Shown: positions 18,668 through 28,800, counted from the first letter of the stretch. The stretch: DNA of 40,680 nucleotides from Flavobacteriales bacterium (GCA_020631555.1 JAHDGY010000018.1:1-40680); one strand, 5' to 3'. Notes: generated by a model from the letters alone, not told the origin. Program-made: numbers and translations.

Positions 18668-18919
18668 TTACAGTTCTTTGATCTCGAACTTATAGCTTTC
18701 CATAATTGCGTTACAAAGCATTTTGGTGCAAGCTTCATCAACTTTATAACTAGCATCTTCCATCGAATCAGCTTGAACTACCAATGATACATGTTTACCA
18801 ACACGTACATTTTCAATGTCCCCCAATCCAATATTTGACATACTGGCTGTAACTGCTTTCCCTTGAGGATCTAAGAGCGCCTCCAATGGCATGATATCGA
18901 TATCCGCTTTAAACTTCAT
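18668..18919 (-). CDS. purS: Phosphoribosylformylglycinamidine synthase subunit PurS
   Basis: This 83-residue protein matches the small PurS subunit, which helps PurQ and PurL convert FGAR to FGAM in purine synthesis. The fold pattern is visible: an N-terminal strand (FKADIDIMP), LLDPQGKAV, then the GLGDIENVRVGKHVSL hairpin and a C-terminal helix with NAIMESYKFEI. The frame extends upstream to 19003, but those residues are hydrophobic and overlap pssA. MKFKADID at 18919 is the family start. It overlaps the last 11 bases of pssA, which points to coupled translation. No purL or purQ is nearby. Confidence 0.88.
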   Translation of the reverse strand: MKFKADIDIMPLEALLDPQGKAVTASMSNIGLGDIENVRVGKHVSLVVQADSMEDASYKVDEACTKMLCNAIMESYKFEIKEL

Positions 18920-19619
18920 CACTTTTTGAAAATATGTTTTTAAACACTGACAAACAGACGTACAAAAGTATAATAATAGAGGTGGAATAATAGATGTTCC
19001 CAATTAATAATGAAACCACCACCGACAAAACGGACAATCCTACCATTATATATCGAAGTCTATTAACATGGGGTTCAGTTGAATTAAACTTTAAAGAAAA
19101 AAATCGAAACTCAGAGACCATAAATAAAGAAAATACAATTGAACAAATCGCCAGCACCACAGGAACTACAGGTGATGTTTCAAATAACGAGGTGTTAAGA
19201 ATGGTAGGAATAAAAATCCAGAACATAGCATTGGAGGGAGTTGCCAATCCTATAAAACCAGTTGTTTGACGCTTGTCAATATTGAATTTGGCCAAACGAT
19301 AGGCCGCAAACGGAATCATTACAAGAACCACAAAATTCCATACCCCTCCACCAGGAAAGGTATCAACCAAATAAAAATGCAATAAAAATGATGGAGCAAC
19401 TCCAAATGAAACCAAATCTGCTAGCGAATCCAACTGTTTACCCAGTTCTCCAGAAACTTTGAGCAACCTAGCCGCAGTACCATCGAAGAAATCGAAAGTT
19501 GCACCAAAAATCACCATCCACGCAGCCAACTCCCATTCACCACGAGTAGAGAGCAGTAATGAAATTACCCCGCAACAAAGATTTGAAAGTGTAATTAGAT
19601 TGGGCACCTGTTTAATCAT
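18909..19619 (-). CDS. pssA: CDP-diacylglycerol--serine O-phosphatidyltransferase
   Basis: This 236-residue integral membrane enzyme makes phosphatidylserine from CDP-diacylglycerol and serine, the first step to phosphatidylethanolamine. The CDP-alcohol phosphotransferase motif D-x2-DG-x2-AR-x8-G-x3-D-x3-D is complete at residues 43-68. It starts at D43 and ends with D64 and D68. About eight hydrophobic segments fit the class II bacterial enzyme, and the N-terminal PNLITLSNLCCG is also family-typical. The stop overlaps the start of purS. A possible promoter lies in the shared upstream region with the porV-type gene, where the minus strand reads TATGTTTT with a TTG about 21 bases before it. 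Confidence 0.94.
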   Translation of the reverse strand: MIKQVPNLITLSNLCCGVISLLLSTRGEWELAAWMVIFGATFDFFDGTAARLLKVSGELGKQLDSLADLVSFGVAPSFLLHFYLVDTFPGGGVWNFVVLVMIPFAAYRLAKFNIDKRQTTGFIGLATPSNAMFWIFIPTILNTSLFETSPVVPVVLAICSIVFSLFMVSEFRFFSLKFNSTEPHVNRLRYIMVGLSVLSVVVSLLIGNIYYSTSIIILLYVCLSVFKNIFSKSDEV

Positions 19620-19798
19620 AGCGCTAAATTAAAATTATGTTCAAAACATACTGTTTTTGCTTTCCAACAGACAATTTTCAAAACAATTTTGACGTCAACC
19701 CAATACTTGGCAAAAACTTTCGTTCACGTTGAGTTATTAATCACCAAAAATTGAAAATTAATCGGTATCGGGTAAGAATACTATATTAGCTATGTATT

Positions 19799-20878
19799 AT
19801 GAAAGTTATCTGCCTTATTACATTGATCCTTACTATCGGAAACCTTAACGTTGCCGGACAAAATCTTGCACCAAAATACAGTAATGAATTTCTTTCCATT
19901 GGAGTTGGAGCAAGATCATTTGGCATGAGCAACGCAACTGTGGCGTCAATTAATGACGTAACAGCGGGATATTGGAATCCTGCGGGACTAGCCAATATTG
20001 ATAATGATTATCAAATCGGACTAATGCACTCTGAATACTTTGCCGGTATTGCAAAATATGACTACGGGGCAGGAGCCATTAAATTAGATGATTCGAGTGC
20101 ACTTGCCGTTTCCATTATTCGATTTGGAGTGGACAACATTCCAAACACTACAGAATTAATCGATAATCAAGGGAATATTGACTACGCAAGAATAACTACG
20201 TTCTCCGCTGCCGACTACGCTTTTATTGGATCTTACGCCAGAAAAATTAGCGACGGCCTTCAGGTTGGAGGAAATGCAAAAATTATTTACCGGCAAATTG
20301 GTGACTTTGCCAAAGCCTGGGGATTCGGACTGGATATTGGTCTTCAGTATCAAAAGAACAATTGGCAATTTGGCGCAATGGTTAGAGACGTAACCTCAAC
20401 CTTTAATGCTTGGAGTTATTCGCTAAGCGATGAAATGAAAGAAACATTTCTAGAAACCGGCAACTCACTTCCTGAAAACTCTTTGGAACTAACGCTACCA
20501 AAATTCACGAGTGGAGTGGGCATAAATTTTACATTGGGTGATAAAGTTGGAATGCTCGCCGAGGTAAACGCCGAGGGATATACCGACGGAAAAAGAAATG
20601 TACTGATCAGAACTTCACCAATTAGTTTTGATTTGAGAGGGGGGGTAGAATTCAATTACAAAAAATTCATCTTTGTTAGAGGTGGATTGGGTAATTTTCA
20701 ATTTGTAAAGTCCTTTACCGGAAAAGAAGCCTTGACAGTTCAGCCCAATATCGGATTAGGATTAAAAATTAGAGCTTTGTCTATCGATTACGCATTAACT
20801 GACATTGGTGACGCTTCCGCCGCGCTTTATTCAAATGTATTCTCCTTAAGGATAGATATCAACAAACCAAAACGATAA
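19799..20878 (+). CDS. PorV/PorQ-family outer-membrane protein (type IX secretion)
   Basis: This 359-residue protein has a signal peptide (cleavage after NVAGQ) and a FadL-like beta-barrel with the family's opening pattern. That pattern is SIGVGARSFGMSNATVA, followed by an NPAGL turn (YWNPAGLANI). The C-terminus ends in alternating strands (YSNVFSLRIDI). PorV proteins act as shuttle receptors that pass cargo from the translocon to the attachment complex, while PorQ is its paralogue. I cannot separate PorV from PorQ by sequence reading alone. The C25 sortase gene next door favours PorV. It starts 28 bases ahead of that gene, so the pair is likely one operon. Confidence 0.87.
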   Translation: MKVICLITLILTIGNLNVAGQNLAPKYSNEFLSIGVGARSFGMSNATVASINDVTAGYWNPAGLANIDNDYQIGLMHSEYFAGIAKYDYGAGAIKLDDSSALAVSIIRFGVDNIPNTTELIDNQGNIDYARITTFSAADYAFIGSYARKISDGLQVGGNAKIIYRQIGDFAKAWGFGLDIGLQYQKNNWQFGAMVRDVTSTFNAWSYSLSDEMKETFLETGNSLPENSLELTLPKFTSGVGINFTLGDKVGMLAEVNAEGYTDGKRNVLIRTSPISFDLRGGVEFNYKKFIFVRGGLGNFQFVKSFTGKEALTVQPNIGLGLKIRALSIDYALTDIGDASAALYSNVFSLRIDINKPKR

Positions 20879-20906
20879 GTTCGAATGGAACCCTTAAATT
20901 AGGGTA

Positions 20907-23900
20907 ATGAATTTGAAGTCCCTATCCTACCTACTACTACTTCCGCTACACCTTCTTGGACAATTCGGAAACGATTGGATAAACTACAATCAAGAGTACT
21001 TTCAATTGCCGGTTTATCAAACAGGAGTCTATAGGATCTCTTATGATGAAATTAAGGCTTTGGGGGTAAATATTAATTCCATTGATCCTAGAAATATTCA
21101 GGTTTTTGGCCGTGAAGCTCAACAACCTCTTTATATCTTCGGAGAAAGTGACGGTAGCCTAAATCAAGGAGATTTCATAGAATTCTACGCCGAAAAAAAT
21201 GACGGCTGGTTGGACTCCCTTCTTTATGAAGAACCCAGTAAAATGGGCAATGCACATTTTAGCTTATTCAATGATACGATATACTACTACTTAACATTCG
21301 CTTCAACTCCCGGCCAGCGAATGACACAAGGCAATAGCGACAATGTTGAAGATTTTAACCCAATCCCATATCTGTGGGTTAAAGAAATAAAGCCTTTCCA
21401 CGAATATTATCAGCAAGGCGTATTGGCTGACGGACTTTCAAGTTCAAAATACTCATCCGGAGAAGGCTGGTGTTCTAGAGATTACTCTATTTCATCGGTG
21501 CACCGATTCGGCGCTTTTGATGTTTCAAAAGCCTACATAGGCTCCAATCAACCTTTAGCAACTATGAAAATTAGAGTATCCGGTGGATCAGATCCTCCAT
21601 ACTCCCCAGCCCTCGGAGGAAATCATCATGCTCAATTATTAATAAACGCAGTTGGCGCCAAAGACACAATATTCAAAGGTTACGATATCGTGGAATTGGC
21701 TGCATCCTTTGGCCCTCCTTTCGATTATCAGAATACTGGAATTTGCTATGGAAAAGCAGTGCAATTAAATGATTTAGGGCTGATTACAGATAAACAGCAT
21801 TTGCATTTTGTGACACTTGATTACCCGAGAAAACCTGATCTGGACGGAGATTCAGAATTACAATTTTATCTCGAGGCTAGCGCTGTCAATGCAACAAGAG
21901 TGGACGTCCAAGATTTTTCAGGATCGGAACCAATTCTATACAATGTAGTAGGCCATAGAATAACGGGCAAGGCAACGTCGAATGTCCTCTCATTCCTTGT
22001 TCCAACTACCCTCGACCAAACAACAAATTGTTTCTTATTTGATGCTGCCAAGGCTAAGTCATTTGATCGTATTCACCCTGTAAATGGCAACGGAAAATTT
22101 ATAGATTTCAGCCAACAACAAGTTGATTCTGCTTACCTGATAATCACTCACGAGAAATTGCTGAGTTCTTCTGCAGAATACGCTAATTACCGAAGCTCTC
22201 CGGAAGGAGGCCAACACAACACACTAACCGTTAACATAGAGCAATTGTACCACCAATTTGGTGGAGGAATTCCTAAAAACGAACTGGCCATCCAACGCTT
22301 TGCCAACTATACTTTAAACAAGTGGTCTCGTCCTCCTCAATACTTATTTTTGATTGGAAAAGGAATTCGATCTGCTACGGAATCAAACAACGGAACCTGG
22401 CACGGAACGAGACTAGATACATCCGCATACGAAAATTCATTAGTTCCTTCTTTTGGATATCCTCCAAGTGATTACATGCTATCTTCCGGACTGTTGGATC
22501 AAAAATCGTTGACCCCGCTCATAGCTACTGGACGGTTAGCAGCTCAAACCAACGAACAAGTACGCGATTATTTGGACAAGATAAAAACCTACGAAATCAA
22601 TCAAATTTCTACTATCCCCTATAATATTGCCGACAAGCTTTGGCAAAAAACCATTTTACATTTTGGAGGAGGTGCCAATCAAAATGAACAAGAACGATTT
22701 GAATCCTATCTAGAAGAATTTGAGACGATCGCAGCCGACACCTCCTTCGGCGCCATGGTACACACTTATCTCAAAACGTCCTCTGCGCCATTTGACCCAA
22801 TTGATTTTAACCAAATTAACAAACATTTGCAGGATGGTGTATCAATAATAACCCTGTTCGGCCATGCTTCATTATCAGGATTTGATCAAAATCTAGATGT
22901 TCCCAGCAACTGGAAAAATGAGGGCAAATATCCTTTCGTTATCGGAAATGGCTGCTATTCGGGAAACATTTTTGAGAATTCTGATTTAAGTTTGAGCGAA
23001 GATTTTGTAATTCTTCCAAAAGGAGGTGCTATTGGATTCTTAGCCAATGTTAAACTAGGATATGAGCTACCACTTTACCAATTCACTTCTAGGTTTTATC
23101 AGCAATTTTCAAGTAAAAGTTATGGAGAATCAATAGGTAAGAATATTCGAAATACAATCGAATCAATTACAACACCATACCAAAACTCGCAAGTACCGGT
23201 GGAATTGGAAAGCACTTTGCTTGGCATGATATTGCACGGAGACCCTGCTCTGAAAATTAACTCCCATTCACGACCGGAATATGTTCTAGAAAGCTCTACA
23301 ATATTTATAAAACCTCAAAATATCACCTTAGATGCAGACAGTATTACGGTAGGAATAGTGCCACACAATTTGGGACGTGCTACTAATAATACAATTCCTT
23401 TGGAGGTAATTCGTACAAAACCATCTGGAGAAGAAACTACAATTGCCAAAAGTGTTTCCAAGCTGCTCAACCACGACACCCTATATGTAAAAATACCAGC
23501 GGACCATACTGGTTCTAGAGGCGTTAATAAAATTACAGCCAAAATTGATATCCCTTCCGCTGTACCAGAGCAACAGGATGAATTCTTTAACAACCAAACG
23601 ACAAAATCCTTTGTAGTAAACGGTATTGGCTTTTCACCTATTTATCCCTACAATTTCGCCATAATTGGCCACGATTCTGTCCAACTAAAAATTTCGACTC
23701 TAAATCCATTTCAGGACTCCAATACCTATGTATTTCAAATTGATAGCACTGATAAATTCAATTCACCAATGCTTCGAGAACAAGTGGTAGTAGGCGGAGG
23801 CGGAGTGGTTAGCACTAGTCAAAACAAATGGATGAATGCTTCCAATCAATTACCTGATCCATTAACGCTTGAAGATAGCACGGTTTATTTTTGGCGCGTA

Positions 23901-26072
23901 TCCATTGACAGTAACGCAAAAAATTGGGAAGAGCGATCATTCCATTACATCCCGGGTAAATGGGGATGGAGTCAAGCTCATTTTCAACAATTTAAACAAA
24001 ATAGCTTTATACGGGCCAAGCACAATGCCAACATCGGAAAATTTGAATTGTCAAGCGACGTTTACAAAATTTCGGCATTTACCAATTCCCACCCTTGGAA
24101 CCACGGAAGTTCAGGAGAGATTAAATGGCTTATCGGCTCTGATCTTCAAGACTACGGAACAAGTACGGGTAAAGCCCCTGCAATTATGATTGCCGTTGTT
24201 GACCCCGTTTCCTTAGAAGGTTGGCAGACTGGGCTAATCGAAAACGTTAATGGTATTGAGGACACGGTCCACTTACCAACAGAAAAAGCCATGAACAGCC
24301 TAAACATTTGGGGTGCTGGTAAACATAGAGACCGACCAGATAAATATTTCATGTATCGTATTTCTAATCCAGGGGATTTTGCAGCCTTAGAAAACGCCCT
24401 AAAGAATGTTATTCCGGTTGGCCATTATGTTATCATATACTCCTTTAATGGTGCCGATTATGGACAATGGCAAACTACATACCCTCAAATATTTGATGTA
24501 TTCCAAAGTCTTGGAGCGAAAGATATATCTCCTTCTCAACCAGCAGATGATTTTATCCTGTTTTATCAAAATGGGAATATTGCATCTTTTCAAGAAAAAC
24601 ACACGGGCCCACTTTCTCAAAACATAAACGAAGAAATTAGCCTTTCGGCTGATTTGACCGGAGTAACCACCGGAATTATGACCACGCCAACTATTGGTCC
24701 AGCAAAAACATGGAACAGCATTCATTGGAAGCAGCATTCTGCCGACCACACAGATACAGTCCAACTCCAAATTTTGGGCATAAGTCAACAAGGGGCAGAA
24801 AAGGTTTTGTTTGACACAGTTTTTACCCCAAATGACTCTTTAATTAATCTTGATCAACTCGTTGACGCAAATGTTTACCCTCAGATAAAATGCAGGGCTT
24901 TAATGGAAGATCAAGTATTTGGAACTCCCGCCCAAATTAAAAAATGGCAAATCCTGTTCACCCCAATTCCTGAATTTGCATTGAATCCTCAAGCGAGCTT
25001 TTACTACAACGGACCGAAAATACAACAGGGAGCAACGGCCAGCCTGGCGATTGCGGTAGAAAATATCAGCGACTTTGATGCCGATAGTATCTTGATCAAA
25101 TATTGGTTGGAAAATAAACTAGTTGGAGAATCCATAATTGACTACCCAAAACAGGCTCCCCTGAAAGCTAATGGAGTAATATTAGACACGATTAATATCA
25201 ACACCAAATCACTTGCTGGTCATCATTCGTTATGGATGGAGGCCAATCCAATAATCGAAGTAAACCAAAGTGACCAGCCGGAACAGTATCATTTCAATAA
25301 TTTTGGACACCTAAAGCTGCAAGTAAATCCGGATGCTGCCAACCCAATTTTAGATGTGGCATTTGATGGATTTCGGATTATGAATGGTGAATTGGTTTCT
25401 GCGAAGCCTTTAATAACTGTTAGCCTACTGGACGAAAATCCACATTTGCTTCTCAACAAAGACTCAGACACTACTCACCTCACCCTTTCTATTCGTAAAC
25501 CAAACTCATTTGTATTTCAGCGAATTCCGTATCGTGGCAATAACGGACGGATAATAATGAATTGGATTCCTGCAAGCCCCGCGGAAAACAAATTTTCAGT
25601 GGAGTACCCAGCCACCTTTGATGACGATGGAATTTACACTTTAAAGGTTCAAGGGCATGATAAAAGTTTTAACGAATCCGGCGATTTTGACTATGAAGTA
25701 GACTTTGAGGTGATTAATAAATCAACAATCACTCACCTTGTGAATTACCCTAACCCATTTTCTACGCGCACTCAATTTGTGTTTACGTTAACCGGTTCTG
25801 AAATCCCAACTTCAATTCGCATTCAAATTTTAACAGTTTCTGGTAAAGTAGTTCGAGAAATTTCGGAAAAAGAGCTGGGCCCAATAAAAATTGGCCACAA
25901 CCGCACCGAGTTTCATTGGGATGGTAGGGATCAATTTGGAGATCGACTAGCAAACGGGATTTATTTGTACAGGGTATTATCACAAATTTCCGGTAAAAAC
26001 GTAGAACATCGCCAAAGCAAAGCAGATCTATTCTTTCAACATTCGTTTGGTAAAATGTACCTGATTCGGTAA
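20907..26072 (+). CDS. PorU2-like C25 peptidase, putative type IX secretion sortase
   Basis: This 1721-residue secreted protein starts with a signal peptide (LLLLPLHLLGQ). An N-terminal beta region precedes a gingipain-type C25 peptidase domain. The domain carries TGRLAAQTNEQVRDYLDKI, the catalytic His653 in FGHAS and Cys683 in NGCYSG. Long immunoglobulin-like, CARDB-like segments follow. The C-terminus has YPNPF near residue 1614 and a FlgD-like Ig domain (WDGRDQFGDRLANGIYLYRV). PorU removes the C-terminal signal of cargo and attaches it to surface A-LPS; this protein is longer than the P. gingivalis enzyme and matches the PorU2 form seen in environmental Bacteroidota. The two catalytic residues are intact. 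It could also be a surface C25 protease rather than a true sortase. Confidence 0.88.
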   Translation: MNLKSLSYLLLLPLHLLGQFGNDWINYNQEYFQLPVYQTGVYRISYDEIKALGVNINSIDPRNIQVFGREAQQPLYIFGESDGSLNQGDFIEFYAEKNDGWLDSLLYEEPSKMGNAHFSLFNDTIYYYLTFASTPGQRMTQGNSDNVEDFNPIPYLWVKEIKPFHEYYQQGVLADGLSSSKYSSGEGWCSRDYSISSVHRFGAFDVSKAYIGSNQPLATMKIRVSGGSDPPYSPALGGNHHAQLLINAVGAKDTIFKGYDIVELAASFGPPFDYQNTGICYGKAVQLNDLGLITDKQHLHFVTLDYPRKPDLDGDSELQFYLEASAVNATRVDVQDFSGSEPILYNVVGHRITGKATSNVLSFLVPTTLDQTTNCFLFDAAKAKSFDRIHPVNGNGKFIDFSQQQVDSAYLIITHEKLLSSSAEYANYRSSPEGGQHNTLTVNIEQLYHQFGGGIPKNELAIQRFANYTLNKWSRPPQYLFLIGKGIRSATESNNGTWHGTRLDTSAYENSLVPSFGYPPSDYMLSSGLLDQKSLTPLIATGRLAAQTNEQVRDYLDKIKTYEINQISTIPYNIADKLWQKTILHFGGGANQNEQERFESYLEEFETIAADTSFGAMVHTYLKTSSAPFDPIDFNQINKHLQDGVSIITLFGHASLSGFDQNLDVPSNWKNEGKYPFVIGNGCYSGNIFENSDLSLSEDFVILPKGGAIGFLANVKLGYELPLYQFTSRFYQQFSSKSYGESIGKNIRNTIESITTPYQNSQVPVELESTLLGMILHGDPALKINSHSRPEYVLESSTIFIKPQNITLDADSITVGIVPHNLGRATNNTIPLEVIRTKPSGEETTIAKSVSKLLNHDTLYVKIPADHTGSRGVNKITAKIDIPSAVPEQQDEFFNNQTTKSFVVNGIGFSPIYPYNFAIIGHDSVQLKISTLNPFQDSNTYVFQIDSTDKFNSPMLREQVVVGGGGVVSTSQNKWMNASNQLPDPLTLEDSTVYFWRVSIDSNAKNWEERSFHYIPGKWGWSQAHFQQFKQNSFIRAKHNANIGKFELSSDVYKISAFTNSHPWNHGSSGEIKWLIGSDLQDYGTSTGKAPAIMIAVVDPVSLEGWQTGLIENVNGIEDTVHLPTEKAMNSLNIWGAGKHRDRPDKYFMYRISNPGDFAALENALKNVIPVGHYVIIYSFNGADYGQWQTTYPQIFDVFQSLGAKDISPSQPADDFILFYQNGNIASFQEKHTGPLSQNINEEISLSADLTGVTTGIMTTPTIGPAKTWNSIHWKQHSADHTDTVQLQILGISQQGAEKVLFDTVFTPNDSLINLDQLVDANVYPQIKCRALMEDQVFGTPAQIKKWQILFTPIPEFALNPQASFYYNGPKIQQGATASLAIAVENISDFDADSILIKYWLENKLVGESIIDYPKQAPLKANGVILDTININTKSLAGHHSLWMEANPIIEVNQSDQPEQYHFNNFGHLKLQVNPDAANPILDVAFDGFRIMNGELVSAKPLITVSLLDENPHLLLNKDSDTTHLTLSIRKPNSFVFQRIPYRGNNGRIIMNWIPASPAENKFSVEYPATFDDDGIYTLKVQGHDKSFNESGDFDYEVDFEVINKSTITHLVNYPNPFSTRTQFVFTLTGSEIPTSIRIQILTVSGKVVREISEKELGPIKIGHNRTEFHWDGRDQFGDRLANGIYLYRVLSQISGKNVEHRQSKADLFFQHSFGKMYLIR

Positions 26073-26090
26073 AAACTAAACCTTATTGAA

Positions 26091-26122
26091 AAGAAAAATA
26101 GCAGGTTAAATAACCTGCTATT
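26091..26122 (-). terminator. Intrinsic terminator of recA
   Basis: Arms 26097-26107 and 26112-26122 form a perfect 11-bp stem (aatagcaggtt / aacctgctatt) with a four-base loop. On the minus strand the stem runs into TTTTTCTTTTC, as an intrinsic terminator should. It lies 61 bases past the recA stop. It may also stop transcripts of the convergent porU2-like gene, although the plus-strand side lacks a T-run. Confidence 0.8.
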
Positions 26123-26183
26123 CCAAAAGCATTCAATGTATATGAAAGAACAATATACAGTATAAACCAACTAGATTAGTCGC

Positions 26184-27185
26184 TTAATTTCCTACGATTG
26201 CCTCCTTAATAAGTGATTCCAATTCTTCCATGAGCTCAGGGTTATCTCCAAGCAGCGTTTTAACAGCATCCCTGCCCTGTCCTAGCTTTGTTTCTCCATA
26301 ACTAAACCAAGACCCACTCTTTTTCACAATATTATGTTCAACGGCAAGATCCAGCACTTCACCAACCTTAGAAATTCCCTTCCCGTACATTATGTCAAAC
26401 TCCGCTTTCTGAAATGGAGGTGCAACTTTGTTCTTGACAATCTTTACCCTAGTTCGGTTACCGATTACATTTTCTCCATCCTTAATCGCACTAGCTCTTC
26501 GGATGTCTATTCGAATAGAAGAATAAAACTTCAACGCGTTTCCACCTGTAGTTGTTTCCGGATTACCGAACATGACACCAATTTTTTCCCGAAGCTGGTT
26601 GATAAAAATGCAACAGCATCCCGCTTTATTTATCGATCCGGTCAATTTTCTCAACGCCTTGGACATCAATCGGGCTTGTAAGCCCATTTGAGAATCCCCC
26701 ATTTCACCTTCAATCTCCGCCTGAGGAGTTAAGGCTGCTACGGAGTCTATAATTAACAAATCAATAGCTCCTGAACGAATCAAGTTATCAGCAATTTCCA
26801 ATGCCTGCTCACCATTATCTGGTTGCGAAATCAGCAAATTTTCAACATCTACCCCCAAGTTTTGAGCGTAAAACTGGTCGAAAGCATGCTCTGCATCCAC
26901 AATAGCTGCAATACCTCCTTGCTTCTGGACTTCAGCAATTGCATGAATTGCAAGAGTTGTTTTACCTGAAGATTCTGGACCAAAAATTTCGACAATTCTA
27001 CCTTTTGGCAAACCGCCTACTCCTAAAGCTAAATCGAGGGTCAATGATCCGGTAGGAATCACCTCAACTTGTTCAATAGCTCCGTCTCCAAGGCGCATTA
27101 CCGTTCCTCTTCCGAAGTTCTTATCAATCCTATCAATCGTTGCTTGTAACGCCTTTAATTTGTCCTTGTTTACTTCAGTTTCCAT
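26184..27185 (-). CDS. recA: Recombinase RecA
   Basis: This 333-residue protein is the DNA strand-exchange and SOS-activating recombinase. Walker A is GPESSGKT (residues 69-76), Walker B is [10 protein letters not shown], and [20 protein letters not shown] is the DNA-binding loop segment. The start [20 protein letters not shown] gives the usual N-terminal helix. Its C-terminus is short and only mildly acidic. It follows bcp after 46 bases on the same strand and ends in a strong terminator. I see no LexA-type box in front of it. Confidence 0.98.
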   Translation of the reverse strand: METEVNKDKLKALQATIDRIDKNFGRGTVMRLGDGAIEQVEVIPTGSLTLDLALGVGGLPKGRIVEIFGPESSGKTTLAIHAIAEVQKQGGIAAIVDAEHAFDQFYAQNLGVDVENLLISQPDNGEQALEIADNLIRSGAIDLLIIDSVAALTPQAEIEGEMGDSQMGLQARLMSKALRKLTGSINKAGCCCIFINQLREKIGVMFGNPETTTGGNALKFYSSIRIDIRRASAIKDGENVIGNRTRVKIVKNKVAPPFQKAEFDIMYGKGISKVGEVLDLAVEHNIVKKSGSWFSYGETKLGQGRDAVKTLLGDNPELMEELESLIKEAIVGN

Positions 27186-27231
27186 TTTCTACTTTTAAAC
27201 ATGGGTTAAACTTATCTTTTAACATCGTAAT

Positions 27232-27705
27232 CTAAATACAATCTAATTGGAGTTCTTCCAAAATTTGCTCGGTATGGCTTTTTGTCTTCACCTTCGAAAT
27301 AATTTTCTCGATATTGCCTCGTTCATTAACAATGAAGGTGATTCGATGAATCCCATCAAAAGTCTTTCCCATGAACTTCTTTTGTCCCCAAACGCCGTAA
27401 TCCTGAATCATCTTTTTATCCACATCTGCCAAAAGTTGAAACGGCAAATTGAAAGTGCTAATAAATTTCTGATGTCGTTTTTCTGTGTCAGCACTTACAC
27501 CAACAATTTCAAATCCCAATTGTTGAAGTTCCTCATAATTATCTCGCAGATTACATGACTCAACCGTACAACCAGGGGTTAAATCTTTCGGATAGAAATA
27601 AATGATAAGTTTTTTTCCTTCAAAATCAGCTAGGCTAACTTCAACTCCACTTTCATTCTTCACGTTAAAGTCTGGAGCTTTGTCGCCCTCCTTCAAATGT
27701 GTCAT
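27232..27705 (-). CDS. bcp: Thioredoxin-dependent peroxiredoxin (Bcp/PrxQ type)
   Basis: This 157-residue peroxiredoxin reduces hydroperoxides using thioredoxin. The segment FYPKDLTPGCTVESCNLRD places the peroxidatic Cys at residue 46 and the likely resolving Cys five positions later at 51, the atypical 2-Cys PrxQ layout. The preceding GDKAPDF start is standard. It lies ahead of recA on the same strand. A 22-bp palindromic element sits in the 92-base gap upstream, a reasonable place for an oxidative-stress operator. Confidence 0.95.
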   Translation of the reverse strand: MTHLKEGDKAPDFNVKNESGVEVSLADFEGKKLIIYFYPKDLTPGCTVESCNLRDNYEELQQLGFEIVGVSADTEKRHQKFISTFNLPFQLLADVDKKMIQDYGVWGQKKFMGKTFDGIHRITFIVNERGNIEKIISKVKTKSHTEQILEELQLDCI

Positions 27706-27767
27706 CAGTTACGTTTTAGTGCAACCAAAGTACAACAATAGATGAAGAATTTTCGAGCCAAATAAGA

Positions 27768-27789
27768 TCAAATTATGAACATAATTTGA
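27768..27789. promoter_or_regulatory. Palindromic operator-like element upstream of bcp
   Basis: Arms tcaaattatg (27768-27777) and cataatttga (27780-27789) are perfect complements around a two-base centre. The AT-rich core AATTATgaaCATAATT resembles Fur/PerR-type boxes in shape, and the downstream gene is a peroxiredoxin. This is inference from position and symmetry. The element could also serve as a weak hairpin after moxR. Confidence 0.4.
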
Positions 27790-27797
27790 CCGGGTGT

Positions 27798-28760
27798 TTA
27801 CAAGATCTCTTCAATAATTTTTTCTACAGAATACCCCTCCGCTTCTGCCATATAGTTTCGAACAACTCGATGTCTCAATATTGGTTCTGCAACAGCCCTA
27901 ACATTTTCAATATCTGGCGAGTACTTTCCATTTATTGCAGCATGACACTTTGCACCAATAATAAGATATTGAGAAGCTCTAGGCCCAGCACCCCATGATA
28001 AAAACTTTTTTACCAATTCGGGAGCCTGATCAGAAGCTCCTCTGGTTTTGCCAACTAACCTAACCGCATACTCCACCACATTATCCACTACAGGCATTTT
28101 TCTAATAAGATTCTGAAAAAATACAATTTGTTCGGAATTCAATATGTTCTCCACTTTAGTCTGAACATTAGAAGTTGTGTTTTTCACAATTTCCACCTCC
28201 TCTACATAAGCGGGGTAATCGACCCAAACATTAAACATGAATCTATCTAATTGTGCTTCAGGTAAAGGGTAGGTTCCTTCTTGTTCTATTGGATTCTGTG
28301 TAGCCAAAACAAAAAATGGCTTGTCTAATTGATGAGTTTCTCCGGACACAGTTACCGCTCGCTCCTGCATAGATTCTAATAATGCAGATTGAGTCTTGGG
28401 AGGTGTTCTGTTAATCTCGTCTGCCAAAATTATATTCGAAAAAAGCGGCCCTTTGATAAACTTAAAGTTTCTACTTTCATCAAGAATTTCGCTTCCCACG
28501 ATATCCGATGGCATCAAATCGGGAGTGAACTGAATTCTACTAAAACTCAATCCCAGCGCATCCGCAATAGTATTAACCAACAAAGTTTTAGCAAGGCCAG
28601 GAACCCCAACCAACAAGCAATGTCCTTTGCTGAAAATTGAAATCAAAACCTGCTCCACAACATCTTCCTGTCCGACAATTACTTTTGCAATTTCTGTCTT
28701 TAGATTGTTATACTTCTGAACAAAATGATCTAATGCTTCCGAGTCTGAGTTAAATTTCAT
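27798..28760 (-). CDS. MoxR-family AAA+ ATPase
   Basis: This 320-residue ATPase carries GVPGLAKT (Walker A, residues 52-59) and LADEINRTPPKTQSALLESMQE (Walker B with the conserved NR-PPK stretch), diagnostic for MoxR. The sensor segment ATQNPIEQEGTYPLPEAQLDRF is complete. MoxR proteins act as chaperone-like ATPases, often with von Willebrand factor A partners and DUF58 proteins; no such partner is seen downstream here, where bcp follows. It lies 40 bases after the surA-like gene on the same strand, so it probably shares that transcript. Confidence 0.93.
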   Translation of the reverse strand: MKFNSDSEALDHFVQKYNNLKTEIAKVIVGQEDVVEQVLISIFSKGHCLLVGVPGLAKTLLVNTIADALGLSFSRIQFTPDLMPSDIVGSEILDESRNFKFIKGPLFSNIILADEINRTPPKTQSALLESMQERAVTVSGETHQLDKPFFVLATQNPIEQEGTYPLPEAQLDRFMFNVWVDYPAYVEEVEIVKNTTSNVQTKVENILNSEQIVFFQNLIRKMPVVDNVVEYAVRLVGKTRGASDQAPELVKKFLSWGAGPRASQYLIIGAKCHAAINGKYSPDIENVRAVAEPILRHRVVRNYMAEAEGYSVEKIIEEIL

Positions 28761-28800
28761 TAAAGTTCAATTAAATTTTGTTTTGAAAGTAAGAAATTCC

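Noticed and set aside
18920-19003. Upstream extension of purS
   Set aside because: The added hydrophobic residues lie within pssA, and homologues begin at MKFKADID.
24399-24791. 130-codon minus-strand frame inside the C25 peptidase gene
   Set aside because: It is antisense to a continuous 1721-codon gene and has no recognisable features.
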